From Neoaliturus tenellus (Eukaryota > Arthropoda > Insecta > Hemiptera > Cicadellidae), in contig CM061533.1 of the NCBI GenBank assembly GCA_030545055.2, positions 42,870,614-42,934,613 on the forward strand: DNA of 64,000 nucleotides. The letters run 5' to 3'. Positions within the stretch are counted from its first letter, which is position 1; every line of letters begins with the position of its first letter. The notes under the pieces are model-generated. The model was not told the DNA's origin, did no database searches, and saw nothing but the letters and a program-made list of their open reading frames with translations. Shown here one piece after another: positions 42,892 to 55,321 of the stretch. A program made the position numbers and the translations under genes.

Positions 42892-44880
42892 CAGTAGGCC
42901 CTCTCTTAACTGGCCATCAAGGGACTGGGACTAGGCCGGATAACCTAAAAGAAAATACAATGTAATAAAGTGTATTATTGATACCTTATGAATAAACTCA
43001 GCTTCTTACATGAATGTGTATTCTATACGTACCTGCACCAAGTGTTGAACTGCTAAAGACTTAATCCATTAACCACTGTTCACCCTCTCCCACGACTAGT
43101 GATACATATAATTTACTAGAGGTGTGCGGATAGTGAAATTTTTTTTCGGATCGGATTCGGTTCGGATAGTTAAGATTCGGATCGGTTCGGATCGGATAGT
43201 AACAGGATCGGATCGGATAGTTTTCGGATTCGGATTTTTGCGCAGTAAACAGAAAGGCAAACAAGTAACCAATTTAAAGCCACAATTTTTTAATTTGGTC
43301 TAGGCCTTGATTATAAAAACAGTTTAGGAATATCAAAATCAATCAAATTAACAACAATTCAACTATTTTTAAACTTTAAAACAAAGTCAATTTATAATTT
43401 GTTATGATCAACGTAAACATCAATTGGCCCTAGGCCTACCTAAATGAAGATGTCAACATTATTTTGAACTACACCTAACCTAAGCTCTAATTAAAGAGAG
43501 TTGCCATAGGCCTAGGTCAAAACTACTCACCAGGCAAACATCCCAGTGTACAATATGATAAAGTAGGACTTTTAACAAAATATCATTTTATTTGAAACCA
43601 AAATGATGGTAGGAAACATAACCTAGCTTCAGCTTGCATACAAAGCATTCTGTAAACAGTCATTTTCAGTTTTAGCAAAAGACTTCCATATAACACTTAT
43701 TTACTCTTTCTTTTCCTTGTAGATAAGAATAATTAAGAGACAATAAAAATATTCAAATCAGTTTAAAACACGATCAGAGGTATAAAGACATAACCTATCA
43801 ACATCAAAGAGGAAATAATTACAGACGACAACAGAACGTACGGTTGAATCGCGATCGCGATCCAATGCCTTCCCAAGTTCATAGTCAAACGCGATCGTAA
43901 TCTTCATTAGATTAAATCTTATATAGAGTCACGAAACGACGAAACTACGGATGATGAATTGTTCCCAACAACTAGCGCTCAAAATACCACGACACTAGCG
44001 ATTCAGGCGGGTGGAATAAAAACTGGAGCTTCTCGAGCTGCCGTGATTGGCTGAGACTTGTATCTTTACTGCTAGCGCTCCAAGCGAGAGGGTTCAGAAT
44101 TGGCACTTTGTCAATTGTGCAGTTGAATGTTAAACACTTAACCTTGGTCGCTGGGTACTGAGTGTCGTAATTATTTCGCGTTATTCTATTATCTGACTTC
44201 TTATTATTAGTCTGCTTCAGTACTTTGGACGCCATTTTAGACGTTCTGTCGCATCGTCACCATTTTATGCAGAATGGCCATCGCGCAAAACACAGTATTT
44301 GTACATTGATCTTGTCTTTAACACCAGATTTACAGTCTATCCGGGAAAGTCGGATATCCGACCCGAATATACGGATATTAATAAAATCTTCGGATCGGAT
44401 TCGGATATCCGATCCGATCCGAAACCGAACCGAATTTTCGGATATCCGCACACCTCTATAATTTACACTTGAAAATAGGAAATTCAGTTGAAAATGGACG
44501 CACATTCACAAAGTTGAACTTAAACTACTTTTTATTGTGTTTTATTACAACCAAATAAGCTCCCATACGGTATGTCTACACTGGACACAAGGTAGAATAA
44601 GACTGACTTCGGTGAAAATTTGACAATAATATGTAGTAGGCTAAATTTTGGGTTTCCCATGCAATCCACAAATAACCCTGAACGGATGCGTTTTTACATC
44701 AATAAAGCGGTAAGGATGGTAATGAAAGTATCTAGATTCTAAGGAAAGGCCGGTCAAAGCGGCCTATTTTATATTTAAGAGTGGTTAAACCAAGCTTTCT
44801 TTTGTCCCTGGGCAGAGGCGGTTAATCCGGGTGCCGGGTGATCCAGGGCCGGTCAAGAGAGAGTCTACTCTTCGAGTTTC
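42892..44880. mobile_element. pogo-like MITE interrupted by a hAT element
   Basis: CAGTAGGCCCTCTCTTAACT at the left (TA just outside) and, inverted at the right, GAGTAGACTCTCTCTTGACC are the termini; inner CCGGATAACC/GGTTAATCCGG boxes pair as well. Without the nested hAT (43117-44458) its length is about 640 bp. The right terminal CTG has become CTC. Confidence 0.6.
43117..44458. mobile_element. 1342-bp non-autonomous hAT element, 8-bp TSD
   Basis: The ends are TAGAGGTGTGCGGATA and its exact inverse. A perfect 8-bp duplication, TAATTTAC, flanks it (43109-43116 and 44459-44466). Both subterminal regions carry clusters of CGGATCGGAT-type motifs, as hAT transposase binding sites often do. No transposase frame is present, so it must have been moved in trans. 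Confidence 0.92.
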
Positions 44881-45121
44881 TCCAGTGGTATTAGTTAGAA
44901 ACCTGATAAAACTTACTACTACCGTACAATTACCGAAAACTTAATGCCCTGTCAAAGAAAGATTTATACCCCTTAATGTCAACCAAATCAGGAAAGAAAA
45001 TTTTTTCTTCCTTATGGGTTTACTTTTCTCCCTTGGAAAAGAAAGTAAAACTTTGCGTCTTTACTAGAAGTGAAGTTTGAATTTATGTAACAGATGAGAA
45101 AACCTTGTTGTTTTCCTGCAG

Positions 45122-45276
45122 AATGACTTCAACAAGTTGCTGGCCAAGCGGGAGGCGGAGTCGCGGCTGCTGCAGGCTCGTCTTCCGTTGCACAAGTCGG
45201 TGTCGACGCCGAGCATCCCGGCCGCGCAGCAGTTAGTGTCCCACGTCGCCACCGACCCCCCAGCCGTGCTGCCCGT
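45122..45276 (+). CDS. RhoGEF exon with KSVSTPSI motif
   Basis: The acceptor TTGTTTTCCTGCAG ends at 45121 and gtgagt begins at 45277. It enters in phase 0 and leaves in phase 2 (GT). It codes NDFNKLLAKREAESRLLQ, a helix-prone stretch, then LPLHKSVSTPSIPA and a Pro/Val-rich end. Motifs like KSVSTPSI occur in linker regions of RhoGEFs as phospho-dependent sites; that role here is inferred. Codon third positions are strongly GC. Confidence 0.85.
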
Positions 45277-45297
45277 GTGAGTACCCTCTCCCACGAC

Positions 45298-46358
45298 CAG
45301 TGATGAGCTAAACCGTTACTTTTCGCTAACTGTTATAACCGTCACTGTTACTTTTCGCTAACTGTTATAACCGTCACTGTTACTTTTCAACAATGTGTTA
45401 TTTAGTAACAATTAAGAATAACGTTCTCAAAGTCATCAGTTTTTTAGAACTTCACTTTTCAAATGAACATTTTTTTGTTAATTGTTATCAAATAATAGGT
45501 CTGAATAACCGTTCTTCAATAGCTGCAAACCTTAAGAGTTCTCAAGAACGTTTTTGCCTAACTTGTCACTAAATAAAGTTTTAATGTTTTATCAATACAC
45601 GTACGAATAACTAACGACCATAGTTCTGTTAGTTTAGTTGTTTACGTAAACCTCGATCTAACTTAAAGCTGTAATTAAAATAAAGTTGATCTATGCAAAC
45701 CAAAAATAGTAAAATTAATTTTAATAATGTCTGAAATTAAAAACCTTTAATAATTGGCAACATTGTTATTCAAAGGATGGAAAATGATGAAGTTGTGCCA
45801 AAGCGCGATGGCAGTCCGTTAGAAATAACATAATTTATGCGGTTCCTAAAATTTCTATAATAACGTTTTGCCAAACATTTATTTTGCTAACTTATTAGAT
45901 AACTGTCGGAACTTTAAATGTTCCTGTTCGTAGCTGTTACCGGGGATCGGTCAGTTATACCGATTATTGCAGAGCGATCTAGTTGTTTACCGTTCTTGTT
46001 CCTAATTGTTACCGAGAACGGTCTTTTCCCATTATACGGTTACGATTTAAAGATACAGTTTGCCGTTCCATTGAATTATTTTGGGACTGCCAGGGGCCTA
46101 CATGATGACTGCGGGTGGGATGAACTTTGAACATGATTATGTTTTCTTTATATTTGAACTTAAAGAGTCGATAGGAGTCTTGTGGTTGCAGTGGAAATCT
46201 CTTTGTTGTGCATTATTCTGTTTGATGCAAGGCTGTCGTCCATGTTTTAGTAACATTTTGGTCAGTAACTGATATTATTCAAATTCGTTAAGTGTCATAA
46301 CAGTTAATTTTCAGTGACAGTTACAATATAACAGATAGCGAAATAACGCTCATCACTA
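45298..46358. mobile_element. hAT-like TIR element of about 1.06 kb
   Basis: CAGTGATGAGCTAAACCGTT at the left and, inverted at the right, TAGTGATGAGCGTTATTTCG form the ends, with repeated GTTACTTTTCGCTAACTGTT boxes inside. The flanking 8-mers CCCACGAC and CCCCCCAC match at six of eight positions, a decayed duplication. It starts 22 bp after the donor of the exon at 45122. No transposase was seen. Confidence 0.6.
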
Positions 46359-46379
46359 CCCCCCACGCTGCATGACCCT

Positions 46380-47690
46380 CTCACGTGTGTCACTCTCTCA
46401 GTACATCACTCGAGCCGAGCTACTTACTATTTTTTACCTCGCACTGTAGCAGTAGTGCCATTTGATCTGTATTTCTTCTTCCTTTGGTAGAGGCCTCTCT
46501 AAGTTGTACAGTAAGGCCCCAAAAAGAATTTTTGAGCGACCTTTGATTTATTTATAGAAGGTCTGTCATTTCACTTTTTAATTTAATCTAAGTTTATTTA
46601 CTGCTATTGAATGTATTTTTGAATGTGTTAATAGTTTTCTTTTATTAGTAAAATTTGTCTCATAGTGCACTCAATATTTTGATTTGATTAGTTCGATAGT
46701 CTTCTACTTAACTTATAACTTATGGTTAAAAATGTTTTACTATTTTTTTTATTCCTTAGAAAAAATTCTACATCCAGCTTTCGCTAGGTTTTTTTTTAAT
46801 TTTTTACAGAATACCATACACGTACCATACTATTCAATAAAACAAGTAAGTTATAATTTAACTTGTAGTTACTAAAGTTATCTTCTACAGGACTCACTGT
46901 AAAGTACTTTTAGATTTTATTGTGGAAAATATCAAAAGATATATCCCATAATCTTGTCAACAATAAATTTTTATGTTGTTTTTAACAATGTTGTAGAGCT
47001 CTAGAAAGGATTTTTCAATTCATTTATTAAATTCAATTTGTGTTTGTTTAATTTCCAAATATTATTTTTTCATCTTCTTTTCATAAACCATAGCTTTTTC
47101 ACTTTTTTGTGTGTTATATTGATACATGTGTTGTTAAATTATTAATAAAACACATTATAGTTTAAATTTTACTATAAAAGTCAGTAAAAATAAACTACAA
47201 CGATTTCTCTTTTTGAGAAATATGATAATTTCATCTAACCATAAAACTCAATAATGAATCGAATCAAATATCCTGTGCTTTATGGGAAATTTCAATATTG
47301 TTATTGAACGTAAAGAGCTTTTGGGATTTATGTTGTATGAGAACTATAAATTACTGTATATTTTTTTATGATTATGCTCAAAGTTTATTGTATTGGAATT
47401 CACATGCTACTAAAGTAGTATAAACAAAAATGGAGTAGGATACTTGGTAGCATTTTTAGTTGAGGTTTGCAAGTATTAGACATTCAGAATGTTTTGATTG
47501 AGTATTTTCCATCCAACTTCATTCGATGTATTGAAACATTAAAATCAAGAGAGTTGTTCTTAAACTTGTGAAATCGGTTGTAATTGCAATGTGACCACAC
47601 TTAATTCGCTACCACTACTGATAAGAATGATGTTCAATAATTTCTATGAAACCTTTTCCCAAGTTGGCCACTATTATTTAAACAATTTTT
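46380..47690. other. AT-rich intron, no element recognised
   Basis: Only low-complexity sequence was seen. Confidence 0.5.
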
Positions 47691-47697
47691 ACACAGT

Positions 47698-47775
47698 TTA
47701 GCATCTTGGGCGAGTCTGAGGCGCGCCCTGAGGACCTTGTCAGGGTGCCCTGGGTTTGAATCTGCATTCTGCCAA
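47698..47775 (+). ncRNA. degenerate tRNA-like sequence (SINE or pseudogene)
   Basis: TTGGGCGAGTCTGAGGCGC resembles the D-arm of tRNA-Leu/Ser, and GGGTTTGAATCTG resembles box B about 40 nt later. The acceptor and T-stems do not pair, so it is a tRNA-derived repeat or pseudogene rather than a working tRNA. It lies just before the TIR element at 47792. Confidence 0.35.
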
Positions 47776-47791
47776 GTAGTTTTATTACTTA

Positions 47792-49704
47792 AGGTACATT
47801 CACACTTGGCTAGTTACTCGCTGCGAGTGACAGCTGTATTAAAAAACAATCCAAAAATCCTGCTAGTAATCGCTGGTAAGGTAATTTTACATTCACACTA
47901 CGCTAGTTGCTAGTAGAAGAAGCGAATGTAAACAAGTTTTGTATTAAACATATGGTTTATGAAAATTAAATTATGGACAGTAAATTAAGTAGGCTTACTA
48001 TTTAAAATTTAAGAATGTATTATAAAAACTGTTTTGGTTAAAGACAATATGTGGGAGAATATTTATTATCATAATGCTATTAATCGGATTTATTGGTTTT
48101 CAGTTTGTCCCATGAAAACAGAAAATGAACGTGGTGGGACGATCGGCTTCTCCCGACGCATACAAAAAATATATTTTCATTTTTATTTGGCACACAGTAT
48201 TACTTGTGCTACAGTGTTACAATGCTACAATTATATTTTAATTTCTCACAATTTAAATTATTTTACGATAGGCCTAAACGTTAATTTAGTTAGGAGTGTC
48301 ACGTACGTCTGACAATGAGCTATCTACCCACTATAGGCTGAGCTATCATCGCGCGGTAGGCCCACACTGCTCTTACTGGGCTTCATAGATTTAAAGTAGG
48401 CCTATTTTTCTAGGAGCTCGATCTATTTCCTTCGAGGCAGTTGTAGACGCTACGACCATGTCTATTCGTAGTGTGCACCTCAAATAAGTAAAAAGTTGAA
48501 CATAAAAAAATATCGCAAAATTTTGGTATTTTTGTGAATATAAAAAATTATTTGGAAAGGCGTTAATAAATAACTCGTTATCTTTGACTTCATGACATGA
48601 AGTGCTAAGAACCTGTGAGCCTTATAAATAAATACTGCGCATATATTATTTGTATGTATGTATTTCAAATTTTTTAACGTGTCAATGGTCATATTTCTTA
48701 TATAAGCTTCTGTAACTTAACATATTTAAAAACACACTACATTTGATAAGGAAATACAAGAAATTAATTAATAAGTACAAATATACTGTGTACGCACATA
48801 CATTAGTATAACAACTTCTTCTGTCTCTGTGGGGAAATTATGCTACGGTATCTGCTACAGGAAGCCTTCACATACCGAAACCAAACTCAAACTGATTGAC
48901 AACTTAAAACACTCTGAAAACTTTATTTGCGTCCGTCCGTAAATGATTAAGTTAGTTATTAGGTGATAACTTGATAGTGTTGCATTCGATCATCTAAATA
49001 CAGTTAATCTTAACCATTTATTCTATAATTAAATTAAATAAATTTTAGTGACAGCACACTTGATAGTTATTATTCTTCACAAAACCATTCGTTAATGGCT
49101 GAAAGCACATCTAGTTATAAGGTCGAAATTGTACTTGGCGGTACCGGTACTCTAAATAACAAAGCCATAACGACTAGATGAAAACTGTCACCCGTTGTTA
49201 TATGTATCGAAGTGTAATTTCCAGTTTTGTTTTCGGGGTGATTGCTTTTCTTAGTCTTATATCTGATTTCATGAATTTTTTGTAAATGCACTCGCATCAC
49301 CCTCTGAAATGAAACAGGATCTTCCACTCTCAGCTCATCAAATAGCGTAGATGGATCTCCAAGTTCCTATCTTTGACCAATCCAGTGTCCCACCCACCAT
49401 CTCCTCTTTCTTCTACGCTAATCTCTTTCTCACACAACTCGGAAATTGCATTTTTAAGGTTGTATTCATTATTTTCTTCTAAATGAATCTGGAGGATATT
49501 TTAAAACATTGTTATTCCTTTTCAGGGTTAAACAAAACAATAATATAATTAATATGTCAGCTGATTCATACAGATCACAAATATATTATCTCACGAGCTA
49601 GTGGAAGCCAGCTTGCTGTTGGCTAGTTGCTAGTCAATCCAAAAGTTAATTTTGTAAACAAATAACAACTAGCAGCGAGTAACTAGCCAAGTGTGAATGC
49701 ACCT
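47792..49704. mobile_element. 1.9-kb TIR element, TTA target (PIF/Harbinger-like)
   Basis: The ends AGGTACATTCACACTTGGCT and, inverted, AGGTGCATTCACACTTGGCT continue as near-perfect inverted repeats (AGTTACTCGCTGC) for about 33 bp, with repeats of GCTAGTTGCTAGT inside. TTA flanks both ends (47789-47791, 49705-49707). Its small open frames (48034-48312, 48480-48692) show no transposase motifs, so it is non-autonomous. Confidence 0.85.
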
Positions 49705-49719
49705 TTACCGTACAGGGCT

Positions 49720-50075
49720 TGTAACTGGTTATTGTTTTACTCTTGGTTATTTTCTGTTATTTTTTCAATTTTGTTATTTTTGTTATTTTTTGGAGGATTT
49801 TGGTTATTTTTTTAGGGCAATTCGGTTTTTATTGATTGATGTGGATGAAGTTAATTAGAACTAAATAAATGTTTAAAAATAAAAAATAAATGGAAAAAGT
49901 AGGAAGAGGATGAGAGGACTTTTTTATTATCATTATTATTATTGTTTTTGTAGATAATCACTTTTTTGGAGTTGGTTTTTGGAGTTTTTTTGTGGCATTT
50001 TGGGTTTATTCAAGGTTATTTTTTTAATAATTTTGGTTATTTTTTTATTATTATTTTTTTTTTTACCTCAAGAAC
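49720..50075. repeat. low-complexity GGTTATTTTT tract
   Basis: T-rich imperfect repetition of TTGGTTATTTTT-like units. The frame at 49966-50193 is a by-product of it. Confidence 0.6.
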
Positions 50076-50249
50076 TGTTGCAAGCCCTGTAGTAGTTATA
50101 TTAACCCATTCTGCAGTGGCTCTCCCCTTTACTTTGTCTTATAAAATCCACACACAGATTAATAGTAAATATGGACAGCTCAATATAAGGTGAAAAGAGA
50201 CGACCAACTTCTTTTATTTTAAGAAATGATAATTTTTTTTCTGTGACTA

Positions 50250-50478
50250 CCTACGCCAGTGGCCTTTTTTAACGTTTTGACGGGGAACGATCCAAACCCC
50301 AGTCTTGTTACTATCTAACATCGACCAGTTGTTAAATAGCATCATTAATTAATAGCCCAATGACAAATGGCAACTGGGTCCGGAATTGATCCTTTAAAAA
50401 ACCACTAACTTCCCTCAAAATCGAACCGGCAATGGATTCTAAAATGAGCACTATAACCACTAAGCTACCCAGTCCAGT
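50250..50478 (-). mobile_element. tRNA-derived SINE
   Basis: On the minus strand, GACTGGGTAGCTTAGTGG includes a perfect box A (TAGCTTAGTGG), and GCCGGTTCGATTTT holds box B about 40 nt later. A body of about 150 bp follows, down to about 50250. Its length and promoter fit a SINE. The 3' tail is not clear. Confidence 0.65.
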
Positions 50479-51599
50479 TTTGCTGTCAAATAAAAAATTA
50501 TAAATTTGCTATGAATGTTAAAAATGTTATAATTTGTTATCAAAATAAAAAAAAATTATAAAACCAAGTGCTTTCTCAGAAATAGGTACCCAATAATAGC
50601 TAAACGCTCACCACATATGTAAAACTTACTACCCACCACTGTTTATTATGAAATGAGCAAGGTTGCAGTAATCTTTCATTCCGATGGAAGTAAACAAAAA
50701 TTTAAGTAAGTTTTATGTCTCTAAATCTTTTTTATAGCATCTTCTCTAATTTCTTTTAGTAGAGAGAATCACAAACACTTATTTGAAAATTAGCGTAAAT
50801 ATTAAGTAGCAATAAAGTTTTAAATTCTGTTGATGACCTAGAGGAAGTTATTGGAAACTCAAGTAGTGATGGGAGTATCGGATACCATTTAAGTACATAT
50901 TTGGTATTTATTACCCTGTTTCAATATTAATTAAAATTTTCCACTTTCACTCTTTTTTATCTGCTTTACTTTTAAAATTAAATTTAGTTCTGTTGTTGAA
51001 CTGTTATTAGCCATTGTACTTGGAGTTTGATTGACAATTAATTTTTATGCTAAACTATTTTAGCATATAAAACTATTTTTTTACCATTTCCTAAAACATG
51101 CACTGTCAAAGTAAGTTATAGTTTCTCTCTTAATCACTGGATTCTAGAGCTGCAAATAAAACTACTTACCCCAATTTTATTCGGGTTTAGAAAATTTATA
51201 CAGTACAATAAATAATTATACACTTTTTGTTTTGTGTTAAATTTATCTACCATAAAACATTTTTTTAACAGTTTTATTTGACTAAAAGTGAAAAGCATTT
51301 AATGTCAAATTATGTTTGTGACAAGATTTAATGCAAGAATCTCTGATAGCTGGCAAACTTTTTTTTTAAAGTCAGTCAAAAAGTGGCTAAGGGCTCCCTC
51401 TAAATGCTAAGAAGTTTGAAAAACAAACAGTAGCAGACTAATGTTTTAGCATGAAAGTTAAGAAAGGCTCAGAACAATGTTTTGGTAGGCTACAGTAGGC
51501 GACATCTGAATTGGCCTAACCAGAACTCGAGATAATCTGGACTTAAGTTTTGGAATATTTTTATCTTTGTATTAATAGGCAAGAATGATTTTTTTCCTA

Positions 51600-51780
51600 T
51601 TTTTTCCTATGTTTGCGTGCATCGTAGGAAAAATTCTTTATATGAGCAGAATCCCATTACAATTCACATCGGCCCACAGGGCCACGACTCACAGGCTTTC
51701 AAAGTTTCAATTCCAGTTTCAAAGTTTCAATTCCAGTTTCAAAGTTTCTTTCCAGTTCACATTATGGAAGAACGATAAAT
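51600..51780 (+). repeat. dispersed repeat, copy 2 (pair with 2655-2830)
   Basis: It shares ATGAGCAnAATCCCATTACA, TTCACnTCGGCCC and GCTTTCAAAGTTTCAAT with 2655-2830. It ends in three tandem copies of a 20-bp AGTTTCAATTCCAGTTTCAA-like unit (about 51693-51755) that the other copy lacks. Confidence 0.7.
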
Positions 51781-52512
51781 TGTTGAAATCATAAGACAGC
51801 TGTTGCAATAACAAATACTAGCAAATCAGGAAGAACAGAGTTTAAGTTAAAATATATTTTTTTAACTAATTTGATTCAGATCTGGTGTAATTTCTTTAAA
51901 TTTCAACCAGTCGGCGATCTCTCGTAATAATTAATAAATCCTTTGTTATATTTAATTCTAACTTATATGTTTTATAACTATGATTAATTTATTTCTACAT
52001 GTTAGTAAGCTGTCAAACATTGTACAGGGTTTTTATGAAAAAAATTACACAATTTGAAAAAAAATTTCTACTTTATAAAATATTCTAAATTAAAGTTCTC
52101 TAGTAGAAGTCAGCATGTTGAAAGCGAATCAAGTTCTCTCGACGTATTTGCCCTCATATTGGGATGAAAATGACAAATACCTGTAAAAAACAACAAAAGC
52201 CTGCAGAGAACCCACAGAGAAACAGAGAATCCATACTAAATTCTGTTGATTAGTAAAAAAAAAAAAAAAAACTCTAGAACTTTTCCTACCAGAATGTGGT
52301 GTCTCGTTGGAATTTTTTGGTGTGTCATTGTGATTTAAATGGCATTTCAAATCAAACAGTTCTTTACAAACACCCTTGAATTTCTTGCCTTTAATTGTTT
52401 TCCACTTCTTCTGTATAGGTTACTTTTTGACTAAAAAAGATTGTTCGCACTTGAGTCTTACCCTGAAGTGTTGACGAGTATCATATTATTTTTTCTCCGT
52501 GACTACGGAATT

Positions 52513-52646
52513 ATGACTTACGGTGATCCCCTCTACTTTGCCAATATGGGATCCTCCCATCACTACGCGGGCGAGCTCACGGGTAGGGGGAGGGGAGGGG
52601 GGAGTGAGAGCGAGGCGAGGCATGTTGCATGGCTTGTTTGTGTCAG
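52513..52646 (+). CDS. possible alternative N-terminus read through into the next exon (weak)
   Basis: An ATG at 52513 opens a frame (MTYGDPLYFANMGSSHHYAG, then Gly/Arg-rich) that runs without a stop and in the correct phase into the exon at 52647. Its codons have the GC-ending bias of real exons. It could be an alternative first exon giving a short isoform that starts just before the C1 domain, as GEF-H1 does. Splicing this segment as a cassette exon does not preserve the phase. There is no promoter evidence. Confidence 0.3.
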
Positions 52647-52748
52647 TGGGCGACCCAGCGGTACAGAGAGTGAAACGGAGGAGGAAGTGTTGGCTACACT
52701 GCTCGACTCTGGCAAAACCACCGACCAGTTGCACCAACTGCTCAGAGA
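52647..52748 (+). CDS. RhoGEF exon, acidic Leu-rich
   Basis: The acceptor TTGTTTGTGTCAG ends at 52646 and gtaagt follows 52748. It enters and leaves in phase 2. It codes GRPSGTESETEEEVLATLLD followed by GKTTDQLHQLLRE. The acidic stretch and amphipathic LL/LHQLL segment look like a short regulatory helix before the basic C1 region. Phase agrees on both sides. Confidence 0.85.
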
Positions 52749-53770
52749 GTAAGTCACCGCCCAGTATCCAGTATTGTAGCCGTAATTTCTTTGTGTTTTA
52801 CATAGCTTTTTGTAAAGTAGATCGCTTTTTTGCACCCGTTAATCTTTTTTACCTTTATTATACTTTTTTGAATTTTTAAAATTACTTTTTAAGTCTTTTT
52901 GGTTGTGATTGGGGAAATACTTCCCTCATGGCAGAGCCAGAATATTATTTTTTGTGCGATTAACTTATCTATGCTGGACATAAATACAAAAATTTACAGT
53001 ATATTGGTACTTTACGTATTTGTAATTTTTAATTTAGGGTTTGGAATTAAAATAACATTTTCGCAGAAAGATTTTATTGTCTTACAGTCATAGTTGTGGT
53101 ATTTAATAATTTATTTTATATACATATATTGTGTGAAAGAATAGCTGATAGGTGGAAGAACTGTAAATGATGTCAAGACCTGTGGAAGGCAACGGATTCA
53201 ATGTTTTAATGTTCAAAATCAAAAAGGTGTTATGTGTCAAACAAAAAAGACTGTATTTTAATGAACTCTGTATTACAATCTCCTTCTGGTTACAATAGTT
53301 CTGGTACAATAACTTGCTGCTGGTTAAGGATTAGGTAGGTGATATTTAATTACAACAAATAAGCACTGTGAAAACTATAAAATGATATCTTATGATAAAA
53401 TATAACAAGAAAGCTTGGTCATGACTTTGATATGAAATTTTTATAATTTTGTACCATGTATGTAAACATTTCTTAAAGCTGCAGTTGAGTTTGTATAAAA
53501 ACATACAACACCACCTTTTCTGTTTATATTTTATACTTCAGAAACAACAGTCTTCATGTGTTAGAGATTTGAAAATAATACTCTTGGTGATAATAATTTA
53601 ATGTTTTTGGAGTGGTTATAAGAGATAGTATGGCAAACTTGCTTTGGTGACCAAACTGTGGATTTGGCACAATTTTGGACTAGGTGTGATTAAAAACAGA
53701 TACTATGCTACTTAAATTTAGTAACTATTGAATTTTCAAATGTGATAATAACCTGTGCTTCAAATTGCAG

Positions 53771-53837
53771 CACAGTATACGACGACCAAACGGAGAAGAG
53801 GCGGAAACGTGGAAGTCTTTTCTTTAGGAAGAAGAAG
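53771..53837 (+). CDS. RhoGEF exon, basic linker before C1
   Basis: The acceptor TTCAAATTGCAG ends at 53770; the donor gtttgt is weak. It enters in phase 2 (GA|C) and leaves in phase 0. It codes TVYDDQTEKRRKRGSLFFRK and two more Lys. RKRGSLFF is a basophilic kinase-type site next to a Lys cluster, which could bind membrane or act as a nuclear signal (inference). Confidence 0.82.
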
Positions 53838-55321
53838 GTTTGTATTAAACACAATATTATTATATATTTGTAGTACATACAAAATCAAACTTACAAAAGG
53901 TATAATTATTTTTTTTAGTTGGATACATAAAAATTATTTGATTAAAAAGAGGAGCATATAGTGTGTTAGGGATTGAACATAATCTAAAAATTAATTTTAT
54001 TAATTTATAAGGTTAATTTTGTGTTTGTGATCAAGTGGAGTAAATAAATTAAGAATACCTTGGAATTATGTAATGTAAGTATTTAAAAAATCAATACAAT
54101 TTGAACATTTTCACAAATACGGTTGTAAGGAAAAATAACTTTCACTTCCTTATCATAAAACAGTTAGAAGATATAGTCTGCTAAACCTGGTTTGCTTAGT
54201 TGAATGTTTTAGCTTTCTCAAGATAAGAGTAGTACCATTACCAGTGATCAGTTGTCCCATTCCAGGTGTTGTATGCGAAATGCAAGGGTCGAGTTTACCA
54301 GAGATCATATCCATTAATTAGACGTGGCAACTAGCCTGTTGCGTTATCAATAATTATTAATAATAGCCTATGTATTATCTTGGCATTGATTATTGACGTA
54401 AATGTAGATTGGACTTAACATGCAAACCATGTTGCAAAAAAGGATCGTAAGGGGTCTTTGCTTTGAGACAGTTGGAAAAATTTTGTGATTTGACCATTAA
54501 AAATAGAATTTTTTTTTAATACTTTGCCATATTTTTTACAGCATTGCCTTCTATAAAGAAAAACTCACTTAAAATAAACTTTAAAATATAAAATAATAAA
54601 AATATTATTTTTACTGAAAATATTTTATCAGAATAATGCTTTGACTAACAAGAAGGGATTTAGTGAAAAAGGCTTTTTCAGATTTAAGGATCTTCACAAT
54701 TTAAAGATAACATATTTTTGAACCCATAATCATTGTCAAAAAACTCTAATAATCTAAAATATGCTCTAGCATCAATAAACGAAAAGAAACAAACAACATA
54801 TACAAACTCAATGTCATGTCCTTGAGTTTAAAAAAATCAATAATTTACTTTGTAACACATTTATAAGAAAACTTCTTAAGAGAAGAACAAAACAAAATAC
54901 TATTAAAAGGAAATTGAAAAAGTTAAAGTTATAGATACACTAGGACTTTATAAGTAGCTATTTTAGAATAATGAATTATGACACTATTCAATGCATATTA
55001 TGTAGGATATTGTAATTGAAGAATTTTATTTATTGATTGAGATCAATAATACCATATACAATGTTGTAACTGTGTACTAATGAAGTGCACATTGTCAACT
55101 AAGCACTGCAGAGTTAGGACTGTGTGTTTTACATGATGTAAGTTGTGCAAAATGTTGATAAATATCAGTACTTCATGGCAATGTTTTTTCGTTTTATGTT
55201 TTCCAAAAAAATCTGAAAAATTAATCGGTGTCCATCACTGGAAAGAAGTAAAATCCCTTCATAGTCTGTTCAAGCCATACATTGTACGTCTTGTTTTCCT
55301 AATGTTCATGTTCTTTGTCAG

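Noticed and set aside
47698..47775. Functional tRNA-Leu gene
   Set aside because: The D-arm is good, but acceptor and T-stems do not pair and box B is degenerate.
49966..50193. Phe-rich membrane-like protein
   Set aside because: Translation of a T-rich low-complexity tract.
52435..52590. Cassette exon ending at the ACGG/gtaggg donor at about 52585
   Set aside because: Splicing there to 52647 breaks the phase and runs into a stop, so only the read-through alternative was kept.
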